Positions 1-6,996 of a DNA stretch of 12,658 nucleotides are shown one piece after another. Source of the DNA: Bacillota bacterium (GTDB lineage Bacteria > Bacillota > UBA4882 > JAAYXC01); assembly GCA_012516115.1 (NCBI GenBank), contig JAAYXC010000217.1, forward strand, positions 1-12,658, in the 5' to 3' direction. The position numbers were made by a program, and so were the translations under genes. A model generated the notes under the pieces. The model saw only the letters and a list, made by a program, of their open reading frames with translations, searched no databases and was not told the DNA's origin. How positions within the stretch are numbered: the first letter of the stretch is position 1; the number at the start of each line of letters is the position of its first letter.

Positions 1-15
1 GTATAAGCAGATAAA

Positions 16-80
16 TTAATAAACATATAAAAAAGTACAGTTTCTTCTTCGGAGACTGTACTTTTTTATATGTTTATTAA
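16..80. terminator. Long A/T-rich hairpin, probable bidirectional terminator
   Basis: Bases 16-41 and 55-80 are perfect reverse complements (26 bp). Allowing one G-U pair, the stem continues to 44/52, leaving a 7-base loop (45-51). The inner part is a G/C-containing stem (35-44 with 52-61), flanked by six A on the left (29-34) and six T on the right (62-67). That is the layout of an intrinsic terminator working on both strands. The outer A/T arms make the stem much longer than a terminator needs. The gene it would serve on the left lies outside the window. Confidence 0.7.
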
Positions 81-528
81 AGTGCAGTGTATTAAGGAGG
101 GCTCTTTTAATAACTCAGTATGAATGATTCACCAGATTTCTCAACTAGGAGCAAGGAGTCAAGCGCATGAAAGACTGATTGACAGTGTTGCTTTACGGTA
201 ACCCTCTATTTCTGGATGAACTGCGGTCGGGTTAGAAAGCAGCGCCGATATGGATATATACCGGACCGAGATGTAGGTGATATTCTGGGTAGACCGCCCG
301 ACATGGTCATGTTTGACTTTGCCCAGATGCGTCGCCCCGTTGAATCGCGGTCTCCGACTCCGATTCCTCACTTTGGGCCTTCTGCCTATTGCCCTTATCC
401 TTGGAAAGTTATTTTGTCCTGTTCAGAGCATGGGGGATTAGCAACTGAGAAATTCTGAGAATAGATTCATTAGCTGATCTGGAATATCATGTTATGGGAT
501 GGCCATTAAATTTGGGATACTGGCTCTA
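81..528. other. Intergenic stretch with no supportable gene
   Basis: About 450 bases between the terminator-like hairpin and the promoter of the catabolic operon. Short open frames exist on both strands (for example 216-458 on + and 159-371 on -). They overlap each other, lack a convincing Shine-Dalgarno site and resemble no family I know. The stretch may be decayed coding DNA. I see no tRNA, riboswitch fold or insertion-sequence end. Confidence 0.5.
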
Positions 529-557
529 TTGACATTTTGACTCAACGGTGGTATACT
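529..557 (+). promoter_or_regulatory. Extended -10 sigma-70/sigma-A promoter of the catabolic operon
   Basis: A perfect -35 hexamer TTGACA (529-534) is followed by a 17-base spacer and TATACT (552-557). A TG dinucleotide at 549-550 gives an extended -10. Transcription should start near 563-565, leaving a leader of about 74 bases before the LacI start codon at 638. It is the only strong promoter I see ahead of the + strand genes, so it probably drives the whole operon including the regulator. Confidence 0.8.
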
Positions 558-567
558 CATCGAGTGA

Positions 568-581
568 TGAGAACGATCTCA
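568..581. promoter_or_regulatory. LacI-family operator (cre-like palindrome)
   Basis: TGAGAACGATCTCA is a 14-bp palindrome with a central CG and 12 of 14 positions symmetric, the form typical of LacI/GalR-family operators. It also fits the catabolite-responsive element consensus TGWNANCGNTNWCA. It starts a few bases after the predicted transcription start, so a bound repressor would block initiation or elongation. Either the operon's own LacI-family regulator (autorepression) or CcpA could bind; sequence alone does not decide. A second inverted repeat, CTCATC-4-GATGAG (556-571), overlaps it. Confidence 0.6.
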
Positions 582-637
582 CATTTTTAAACATCGATCC
601 TGTTCCGCTTGAGATGCGAATCACAGGGGGATCTTGG

Positions 638-1678
638 ATGGGTGTGACGATCAACGATGTGGCGGCGTTGGCCGGGGTATCCAGAGCGACCGCTGCGCGG
701 GTACTTGCGGGTTACGGATACGTCAGTGAGGAGGCTCGCCAAAAAGTATATGAGGCAGCCCGACAATTAGGTTACCGCCCACATTCCATTGCCCAAAGCA
801 TGGTGACCGGCCGCACGAAGACGATTGGGCTTGTCGTGGGAGATATCGAGAATCCGTTCTTTGCCAAGATGGCGCGCGGAGTAAGTGACACCATCATTCA
901 TGAGGGATACAATCTCATCGTCTGCAGCACAAATGAGAATCCCATTGATGAGCGCTCTGCCATCGACGGTCTTTGCAGAAAAAAAGTGGATGGCTTGATC
1001 ATCGCTCCCGCATCCCGTCGGGAGCACTCCCATATCGATGAGTTGATTGAACACAAATTTCCAGTCGTACTCGTTGACCGCGTTTTAGACGTCGCTGGCG
1101 TCGACATGATCGCGGTGACGAATGTGGAAGGTGCTTTTGATGCAGTAAAGCATCTCCTGGAAAGGGGCTACCGTGAGATCGCCTTTTTAAGCGACTCATT
1201 CGAAATTAGTTCAAACGTCGAACGCTTTGAGGGCTACAAAAGGGCACTGGCCGAAAAAGGTCTGCCGATAAGGGAAGATTACATACGCACCGGGAGCTAT
1301 ACGGTGGAGGCTGGCTATCGTGAGGCTGTCTCACTACTCAGCGGTACGGTGAGGCCTGAGGCGGTCTTTGCCGCCAATAATTTCATGACCATCGGGGTTT
1401 TGAGGGCGGCCAAGGATATGCACATAGCCATCCCCGGACAGCTTGCTCTGGTCGGCTTCGACGAGATGGATTGGCTCGAGTTGGTCAGTCCCACTATTAC
1501 CGCCATTGCCCAACCCGTTTATGAGCTGGGACAAGTAGCTGCACAGCGACTATTACGACGAATTGCGGGGGACATGACCCGTCCAGAAGTAATTCGCCTT
1601 TCAACGCGGTTGATTCCGCGTGAATCATCCGGGGTAAATCCAGTTCGCACGGAGGAGGAGATCGATGAGGTTCGTTGA
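638..1678 (+). CDS. LacI/GalR-family transcriptional regulator
   Basis: DNA-binding repressor, 346 residues, the usual length for the family. The N-terminal helix-turn-helix (residues about 4-24, TINDVAALAGVS then a recognition helix starting RATAARVL) is followed by a hinge helix (about 47-58). There a Met sits where many members have the DNA-kinking Leu. The rest is a periplasmic-binding-protein-like sensor domain opening with TIGLVVGDIENPFF and carrying the VGFDEMDW sugar-site motif near the C-terminus. I chose ATG 638 because GGGGG at about 625-630 is well spaced and the protein then starts exactly at the HTH; an in-frame GTG at 548 lies inside the promoter. Its stop overlaps the SDR start by 14 bases, so it is the first gene of the operon and probably controls it in response to the transported compound or a phosphorylated product. 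Confidence 0.93.
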   Translation: MGVTINDVAALAGVSRATAARVLAGYGYVSEEARQKVYEAARQLGYRPHSIAQSMVTGRTKTIGLVVGDIENPFFAKMARGVSDTIIHEGYNLIVCSTNENPIDERSAIDGLCRKKVDGLIIAPASRREHSHIDELIEHKFPVVLVDRVLDVAGVDMIAVTNVEGAFDAVKHLLERGYREIAFLSDSFEISSNVERFEGYKRALAEKGLPIREDYIRTGSYTVEAGYREAVSLLSGTVRPEAVFAANNFMTIGVLRAAKDMHIAIPGQLALVGFDEMDWLELVSPTITAIAQPVYELGQVAAQRLLRRIAGDMTRPEVIRLSTRLIPRESSGVNPVRTEEEIDEVR

Positions 1679-2438
1679 CAAGGTTGTCATGGTCACCGGG
1701 GCAGGCGGAGGAATCGGGGAGAGTATTTGCAGACATTTTGCCGATGAGGGGGCGCTTCTCGTTGTCACGGACATCGATTTGGCCGCTGCCAATAAAGTGG
1801 CTAACGAAGTAGCCCCGAAGAAGAGCTTGGTTTTGAAACTTGATGTGACCGATCCGACTTCTGTGGATGAAGCGGTAGCTAAAGCCATCCAAAGCTTCGG
1901 CCATATTGACGTGCTGGTCAATTGTGCCGGCGTTTCCACCATGCATTTGGTAGTGGATATGTCCGTTGAAGAATGGGATTTCAATTTCAATGTTAATGCC
2001 AAAGGCGTATTCTTGGTTTCCAAGGCCGTGGCCAAGACAATGATCGCCCGCGGGCGGGGCGGCAAGATCGTGAGCATCGCCTCGATGGCCGGCAAGCTCG
2101 CCGCTCCTTATCTCGTGCATTACTCAGCGTCAAAGTTTGCCGTGGTGGGATTCACCCAGGGACTCGCCCTGGAGTTGGCCAAGTATAAAATCAATGTTAA
2201 TTGTGTCTGTCCGGCATTCGTCAAGACCGCCATGCAGGATCGGGAAGTACAATGGGAGGCTGAATTGCGGGGCATAACCCCCGAGGAAGTACGCGCTAAT
2301 TATGTTAGAATGACGCCGCTAGGCCGGTTGGAGACGCCCGATGACGTGGCTAAAGTGGTTCTGTTTCTGGCGTCACCCGATGCCGACTTCATGACCGGTC
2401 AAGCGATCAATGTCACCGGTGGAGCTCTTTTGCATTAG
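1665..2438 (+). CDS. Short-chain dehydrogenase/reductase (classical SDR)
   Basis: NAD(P)-dependent oxidoreductase of 257 residues, standard for classical SDRs. The cofactor motif TGAGGGIG is at residues 11-18. Asp36, after the second strand, favours NAD(H) over NADP(H). The structural NAG motif is near 87-89. The catalytic tetrad is visible as Asn111, Ser140, Tyr153 and Lys157 (YSASK). AGGAGGAG sits just upstream of ATG 1665, inside the end of the LacI gene, so the two are translationally coupled. Relatives act on sugars, polyols and sugar acids, and the exact substrate cannot be read from sequence. Next to a deglycase and a kinase, it could oxidise a sugar-alcohol amine (mannopine-like) to the ketose-amine, as SDR enzymes do in opine pathways. 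That is inference. Confidence 0.92.
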   Translation: MRFVDKVVMVTGAGGGIGESICRHFADEGALLVVTDIDLAAANKVANEVAPKKSLVLKLDVTDPTSVDEAVAKAIQSFGHIDVLVNCAGVSTMHLVVDMSVEEWDFNFNVNAKGVFLVSKAVAKTMIARGRGGKIVSIASMAGKLAAPYLVHYSASKFAVVGFTQGLALELAKYKINVNCVCPAFVKTAMQDREVQWEAELRGITPEEVRANYVRMTPLGRLETPDDVAKVVLFLASPDADFMTGQAINVTGGALLH

Positions 2439-2476
2439 ACTCGGTATGGAAGCGTCAGGCTTGGTATGGTTCTGAT

Positions 2477-2506
2477 TGTGCTGCTCCAATACTGGTGGCA
2501 AGCACA
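2477..2506 (+). other. Intercistronic stem-loop between SDR and deglycase genes
   Basis: TGTGCT (2477-2482) pairs with AGCACA (2501-2506). Inside, GC/GC and CCA/TGG pairs close a four-base ATAC loop, with small bulges. It lies in the 101-base gap after the SDR, the largest gap in the operon, and is not followed by a T run, so it is not a terminator. It may affect mRNA processing or stability. Confidence 0.35.
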
Positions 2507-2539
2507 TAACATTTAATCCAATATTAGGAGGAAAAGTAA

Positions 2540-3601
2540 ATGGCAACATTGAACCAACTAGTGGCAAAGGCCAAAGAGAGCGTGTTCTTCACGGCACCCG
2601 TTCTTGAGCGGGATTTGGCCAGATTCCTGAAAGACGAGGAACAGCACATCCGGCGGTTGGCTAGCGAAGCGGTGAAGAAGCAAGTTAAACATATCTATTG
2701 GGTGGGAAGCGGGAATTCTTGGCGCAATCTCTATTCTGGCAAATACCTGCTGGATAAGTTCACTACCATCTCCAGCGACTATTTCATGAGCTATGAACTT
2801 ACCTGGCGTCAACCGCGACGACTCGACGGAAACGCTATGGCCTTTTTCGCTTCTTTTTCCGGGAATACCGAGGATACCATTAACGCCCTTCGTTATGCTA
2901 AGTCGCGTGGTGCGCGTACCATCGCCATTGTCAATCAACCTGATTGTCTGATGGGCAAGGAGGCCGACGAAGTAATTCCTTTCCATTCTAAGGCCCTCTA
3001 TATTCTGCCGCTGGCGGCCGCCTATCTCTTCAGTCTGGAGGTGGCACGACTCCAGGGAGCCAAAGAGGTACAAAAGACCATCGACGGCTTGTTTGCCCTG
3101 CCGCCCATTCTTGGCCGACTCTACCGCGATGAAGAGGCTCGCGCCAGGGAATTGGCCCATCAATACAAGGATGAACGGCTGTTTTATACACTCGCCAGCG
3201 GTCCGCTCTTCGGCTTAGGTTACAAGTTCGGCCTGACCGTATTCATGGAAAACATGCGCGTGAATGGATCCTTCATCGAGACCTCGGAATTTCGCCATGG
3301 CCCGGCGGAAATGCTCGACAGGGAACAACCGACCTTGGTGTTTTTGATCGGAACCGATGAATCACGCCCAATCAGCGAAAGGGTCGTCGCTTTCGCCCGC
3401 CAACACGGAGCCAAGGTAATCACTTATGATTACGCCGATTACGGCGTGGACGATCCATTGCTTGCCCCCTTCGTTCTTATGGTGCCGTTGCAATGGTTCG
3501 CAGTCTATTCCGTCTTATTACGCGGCATCGAGGATCTGGACGCCCGCGCGTTCATGGGGCATGGCAGTATGTCGCAAGGCAAGGGCGTCACCTGGCCGTG
3601 A
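2540..3601 (+). CDS. frlB: SIS-domain sugar-amine deglycase, FrlB-like
   Basis: Predicted cytoplasmic enzyme cleaving a 6-phosphorylated ketose-amine (fructosamine 6-phosphate type) to hexose 6-phosphate plus an amine or amino acid. The protein has 353 residues with two SIS (sugar isomerase) domains, slightly longer than FrlB. GSGNS (56-60) and SFSGNTEDT (105-113) are the phosphosugar-binding loops of the first domain. The second half, from YTLASGPLFGLGYK (216-229) through ETSEFRHGP (247-255) and LAPFVLMVP (308-316), resembles E. coli FrlB as I recall it. Glu250 occupies the position of the catalytic glutamate of the GlmS/FrlB group. GGAGGA precedes ATG 2540, and the kinase gene follows after 12 bases. 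Other SIS enzymes (AgaS-like, glucosamine or sulfosugar isomerases) are the main alternatives, so the exact substrate is open. Confidence 0.82.
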   Translation: MATLNQLVAKAKESVFFTAPVLERDLARFLKDEEQHIRRLASEAVKKQVKHIYWVGSGNSWRNLYSGKYLLDKFTTISSDYFMSYELTWRQPRRLDGNAMAFFASFSGNTEDTINALRYAKSRGARTIAIVNQPDCLMGKEADEVIPFHSKALYILPLAAAYLFSLEVARLQGAKEVQKTIDGLFALPPILGRLYRDEEARARELAHQYKDERLFYTLASGPLFGLGYKFGLTVFMENMRVNGSFIETSEFRHGPAEMLDREQPTLVFLIGTDESRPISERVVAFARQHGAKVITYDYADYGVDDPLLAPFVLMVPLQWFAVYSVLLRGIEDLDARAFMGHGSMSQGKGVTWP

Positions 3602-3613
3602 GGAGGGCGAAGG

Positions 3614-4462
3614 GTGAAGGCTGTGGCATGTAAGGCCGTTGCCGTGGGCGACAATTGCATCGACAATTATTTGGCGCCGATCAACCGCAGATTCGTAGGC
3701 GGAAATGCCGTTAACGTGGCGGTGGCCCTTCGTCGACACGGGATTGCCACCGCCTACGTGGGCGCTGTCGGTGAAGACGATTACGGGCGGCTGATTTTGG
3801 ACGCACTACGTGCTGAAGATATTGATGTCAGCATGGTTCAAGTCCTTTCGGGAGTGACCGGTTATACCGATGTCACGCTCAAAGACGGCGATCGGATTAT
3901 CGGTCATGAGGAATTGGGTGTGATGCGCGATTTCAAGCTGGATGAGCGAACGCTGGATTTCATCGTCGGCCACAGGTTGGTGCACAATACTCTTTTAGGG
4001 CAGACGGCCCCGTATCTACGGAGATTCAAAGAAGCGGGCATGTGCGTTTCCTTCGACTACTCCGAGATGCGGGACGAGGCTTTTCTTTCGTCTACTCTTC
4101 CTTACGTGGATATAGCATTCGTCTCGTTGCCCGGCGCTGAATGGGAGAATGCTATGCAATTGGCTACCGCCTTAACGACGAGAGGGCCGAGTCTAGCGGT
4201 GGTCACTATGGGCGCCGCAGGGAGTGTCGCTTCGGATGGGAAGAACACTTGGTACCAAGTTGCTTTACCCGTTGCAAGACTCGTAGACACACTGGGCGCC
4301 GGTGATGCTTTCATTGGGACATTCCTGGCCTATTACTTGCGCCAGGAACCTGTTCATATCGCCCTGCGAGAAGCGGCGAGATATGCCAGCCGTACATGCA
4401 CCCATCTAGGCGCATGGGTAGCCGGCGAAGGGGGTGAATACGATCAAGGCATTCATCTTTGA
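3614..4462 (+). CDS. frlD: PfkB-family sugar kinase, FrlD (fructosamine 6-kinase)-like
   Basis: ATP-dependent kinase of 282 residues, expected to phosphorylate the imported ketose-amine at C6 before the deglycase acts. The N-terminus reads VGDNCIDNY (11-19), then GGNAVNVAV (29-37), a pattern I associate with fructoselysine 6-kinase. The PfkB signature DTLGAGDAF (225-233) carries the catalytic base Asp231 and the anion hole. The GTG start at 3614 lies 7 bases after AGGAGG (3601-3606), which overlaps the deglycase stop, so the pair is coupled. The C-terminus runs 10-12 residues past the GAW where E. coli FrlD ends and overlaps the next gene by 29 bases. Fructokinase- or sulfofructose-kinase-type substrates cannot be excluded. 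Confidence 0.85.
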   Translation: MKAVACKAVAVGDNCIDNYLAPINRRFVGGNAVNVAVALRRHGIATAYVGAVGEDDYGRLILDALRAEDIDVSMVQVLSGVTGYTDVTLKDGDRIIGHEELGVMRDFKLDERTLDFIVGHRLVHNTLLGQTAPYLRRFKEAGMCVSFDYSEMRDEAFLSSTLPYVDIAFVSLPGAEWENAMQLATALTTRGPSLAVVTMGAAGSVASDGKNTWYQVALPVARLVDTLGAGDAFIGTFLAYYLRQEPVHIALREAARYASRTCTHLGAWVAGEGGEYDQGIHL

Positions 4463-5453
4463 TCGTCCCGGTTGCGGGCAGGTAGAGACGGTCGAATTAA
4501 GAGAGCCCGCTCCGGATGAAGTTTTGTTAAAGGTCGAAGCTTGCGGAGTTTGCGGTACTGACGTTCATATCTGGGCTGGGACCGAGCCGGCGGCCGGGCA
4601 CGTCATCTTAGGCCATGAATTCGCCGGGGAAATCGTGGAGATTGGAGACCAGGTCACCGGTTACGATATTGGTGACCGCGTGGCGGTCGATCCGAACATC
4701 GCTTGCGGCACCTGCCCCGCCTGCCGGGAGGGCCGCGTCAATCTTTGCTCAAGTTTGAAAGCGTTGGGTGTCGATATAGACGGGGGTTTCGCCGAATATT
4801 GCCTCGTCCCTGCAAGACAGCTCTATCGCCTGGACGAAAAGACAACCTGGGAAGAAGCGGTGATGGTCGAACCGTTGGCCTGCGCATTGCATGGCATCGA
4901 CCGTGCGCAACTACGGGCGGGTCAATCTGTTTTGGTGATTGGCGGCGGGCCGATCGGTCTGCTCATGCTGCAGCTGGCCCGCCTGCAGGGGGCAGGCAGG
5001 CTGGCTTTGAGCGAGAAAAGTAGCTGGCGGCGGAGTCTTGGTTTGAAATACGGTGCGGACGTCCTCTACGACCCGGCTAACGGTCGTCTGGCTGACCAAA
5101 TACCCGTTGCCGACAGGCCGTAAGTGGTCATCGAGTGCGTCGGGCGGCCGGAAACTCAGGAAGAAGCCGTAAGCGTGGTGCAGCGGGGCGGGACGGTTGT
5201 CTTGTTCGGCTGCGGTCCGATGGGCAGCGTCTTTTCTGTTGATTCGTTTGGTATCTACGCTAACGAGATCACGATACGTGGAGCGGCCCTCAATCCGTTC
5301 ACACACGCCCGCGCCATAAGGTTGATCAGTGAAGGACGGGTGGAGACCGGATCCTTGGTGACAAGCCAAGTCGGGCTCGCCGCCTTGCCCAATCTGCTGT
5401 CTACCGGGTTTGGCGATCACGATCTCAAGGTGGTGGTGCAGCCGGCCAGATAA
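4434..5453 (+). pseudogene. Zinc-dependent MDR dehydrogenase (sorbitol dehydrogenase-like), interrupted by in-frame TAA
   Basis: The frame from GTG 4434 reads 229 codons, meets TAA at 5121-5123, then continues in the same frame for 109 more codons to TAA at 5451. Together this is about 339 residues, normal for an MDR polyol dehydrogenase. Catalytic-zinc ligands Cys40 (GVCGTD), His61 and Glu62 (GHEF) and the VEP glutamate (146) are present, as are structural-zinc Cys 91, 94, 97 and 105 and the Rossmann motif GGGPIG (170-175). The stop falls in the strand before VVIECVG, inside the cofactor domain. A single base change from GAA or AAA would create it. GTG directly follows the stop, so reinitiation giving two polypeptides is conceivable. 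A sequencing error is the other simple explanation. The start is set by homology; the upstream GGGGG is too close to be a good ribosome site. Confidence 0.85.
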
Positions 5454-5539
5454 AGTTTGGATGCAACGTCTGAGAGACTCCTATCCTCGTTGCAGTACAG
5501 TCCTTAGGCCAAGAATGATTGATTTAGGAGGAGAGATCC

Positions 5540-6898
5540 ATGTTCAGGAACAGGAGGTTTCTAAAACCACTGGTACTGGTAATCAGTCTATCGCTCGTAC
5601 TGGTCCTGTCGATCGCGGGCGCTAACTCAGCCTCCTCCATCTGGCAGCAATGCAAGGGGAAGACGGTCAGGGTTTTGTTGGATGCACATCCTTGGCAGCA
5701 GGCCATTGAAAAACATTTGGATGAATTTACCAAACTGACCGGTATACGCGTCGAACTGACGGTTTTGGGTGAAGACACTTACTGGGATCGCGTAACGCTC
5801 GGTTTGAGTTCCCCGAATCCGCCGTTCGACGTATTTAAGCTTTCGCCTAATCAAACCGGGTTCACTGGTTACCAAAACAACTGGATTGCACCCCTTGACG
5901 GTTTCATCAACAATAAGAAGTACACCGATCCGGCTTACAATTTCAAGGACTTCTATAGTTACATCGTCGAGGGCTTCCGTTTTCCGGACACCAAGGGGAA
6001 ACTCTACGCCGTGCCGTTGACCATCGAAACCTACATGCTTTTTTACCGCAAGGACCTTCTGGCGGAACAGAATATAGACCAGGCAAACCTCAAAACTATG
6101 GATGACTGGATAAAAGCGCTTGATAAATTGCAGGCGGCTTATGCCAAGGACGGAATCGCTCCGGCCGTTATCAGAGGGCAGGATCCCACCATGCCGGACG
6201 AACTCTTGGCGGCGGTCTACAATTATTGGGGCAAACGGCCGTTCTTACCCCAAAGGATGTTCTATTTCGATAAGGACTGGAATCCCCGTTTCACGGATCC
6301 TGCGATCGTCAACGGTTTCAAGCTCTGGGCCAAATTGCTCAGTATGGGGCCAAAGGGTTCCACCAGCTTCACCTGGTATGACTGCGTGCATCATTTCGCC
6401 TCGGGCAAAGCGGCTACTTTTTGGTTCGATGCCAGCGTTTTCGCCGGAATCTTCGAGGATCCGAAACAGTCCAAGGTTGTAGGCAAAGTAGGTTATGCGC
6501 CGGTACCGCCAACGGCCACCGGTCATGGCACCACCCATTGGGGCTGGGGTCTCTCCATCGCCCAAAACTCTCCAGTCAAGGACGCGGCCTGGCTTTTTGT
6601 ACAATGGGCCACAAGTCCTCAGATGGAAAAGCTGACTGCTCCGATGACCTACGGCCCGGTAAGACGGTCTTCATGGAAGTCGTTGCGTAAGACATTCGGT
6701 TCTGATTTCTGCCAGGCGGTCGATACCTCATTGGCGATGTCTGTGCCCGGCTATATGTACTTCCCTGGAGCGCGTGAAGTGGCCGACCGGATCATTGACG
6801 CCGTCATCCGCATTTCCCAGGGCGAAGACGCCAACCAGGTAATGAATTGGCTGGATAGTACCGCCAAAGATATCGTGAAACGCAACGGATTGCGTTAA
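5540..6898 (+). CDS. CUT1-type ABC transporter solute-binding protein
   Basis: Extracytoplasmic receptor of 452 residues that captures the substrate for the two permeases encoded next. The N-terminus has basic residues (RNRRFLK), a hydrophobic core (about 10-25) and a likely signal peptidase I site near AGA (26-28). The first cysteine is Cys38, outside any lipobox, so it is not a lipoprotein. The mature part starts with a family 1 binding-protein pattern (KTVRVLLDAHPWQQAIEKHL, about 41-60) and is rich in aromatic residues that could form a sugar-stacking site. AGGAGG (5526-5531) is 8 bases before ATG 5540. It lies 86 bases after the broken MDR gene. In context it is the counterpart of B. subtilis FrlO, but the ligand cannot be read from sequence. 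Confidence 0.92.
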   Translation: MFRNRRFLKPLVLVISLSLVLVLSIAGANSASSIWQQCKGKTVRVLLDAHPWQQAIEKHLDEFTKLTGIRVELTVLGEDTYWDRVTLGLSSPNPPFDVFKLSPNQTGFTGYQNNWIAPLDGFINNKKYTDPAYNFKDFYSYIVEGFRFPDTKGKLYAVPLTIETYMLFYRKDLLAEQNIDQANLKTMDDWIKALDKLQAAYAKDGIAPAVIRGQDPTMPDELLAAVYNYWGKRPFLPQRMFYFDKDWNPRFTDPAIVNGFKLWAKLLSMGPKGSTSFTWYDCVHHFASGKAATFWFDASVFAGIFEDPKQSKVVGKVGYAPVPPTATGHGTTHWGWGLSIAQNSPVKDAAWLFVQWATSPQMEKLTAPMTYGPVRRSSWKSLRKTFGSDFCQAVDTSLAMSVPGYMYFPGAREVADRIIDAVIRISQGEDANQVMNWLDSTAKDIVKRNGLR

Positions 6899-6940
6899 GC
6901 TATACGCGGCAGACCCGACAAGGAAGAGAGATGGACGATG

Positions 6941-6975
6941 GACGGGACTCGTCGTCAAGGACGACGGGCCCCGTC
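6941..6975 (+). promoter_or_regulatory. Strong intercistronic stem-loop after the binding-protein gene
   Basis: Bases 6941-6956 pair with 6960-6975 around a 3-base loop (AAG). This gives 16 positions with one A-C mismatch and one G-U pair, and is G/C-rich. It lies in the 98-base gap before the first permease, and no T run follows. Such hairpins after binding-protein genes commonly protect the 3' end of the upstream message or partly attenuate read-through, giving more binding protein than permease. Confidence 0.6.
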
Positions 6976-6996
6976 TTCCCAAGGAGGCTCTAGGAA

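Noticed and set aside
216..458. 80-codon frame in the left intergenic region as a gene
   Set aside because: No ribosome site, no recognisable family, and an equally long open frame lies on the other strand over the same bases.
548..637. Upstream GTG start extending the LacI-family protein by 30 residues
   Set aside because: It lies within the promoter spacer and -10 region, before the predicted transcription start. The extra residues are unlike the family, whose members start right at the HTH.
2540..4462. Sulfoquinovose (sulfo-EMP or sulfo-TAL) pathway as the reading of SIS + PfkB
   Set aside because: No aldolase, transaldolase or sulfoquinovosidase is present, and the SIS and PfkB motifs look closer to FrlB and FrlD. 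Kept only as an alternative substrate class.
5454..5539. Separate promoter for the binding-protein gene
   Set aside because: The best hexamer pairs are weak (for example TTGGAT and TATCCT with a 19-base spacer). A 7-bp inverted repeat (5462-5468 with 5488-5494) is present but has no clear role.
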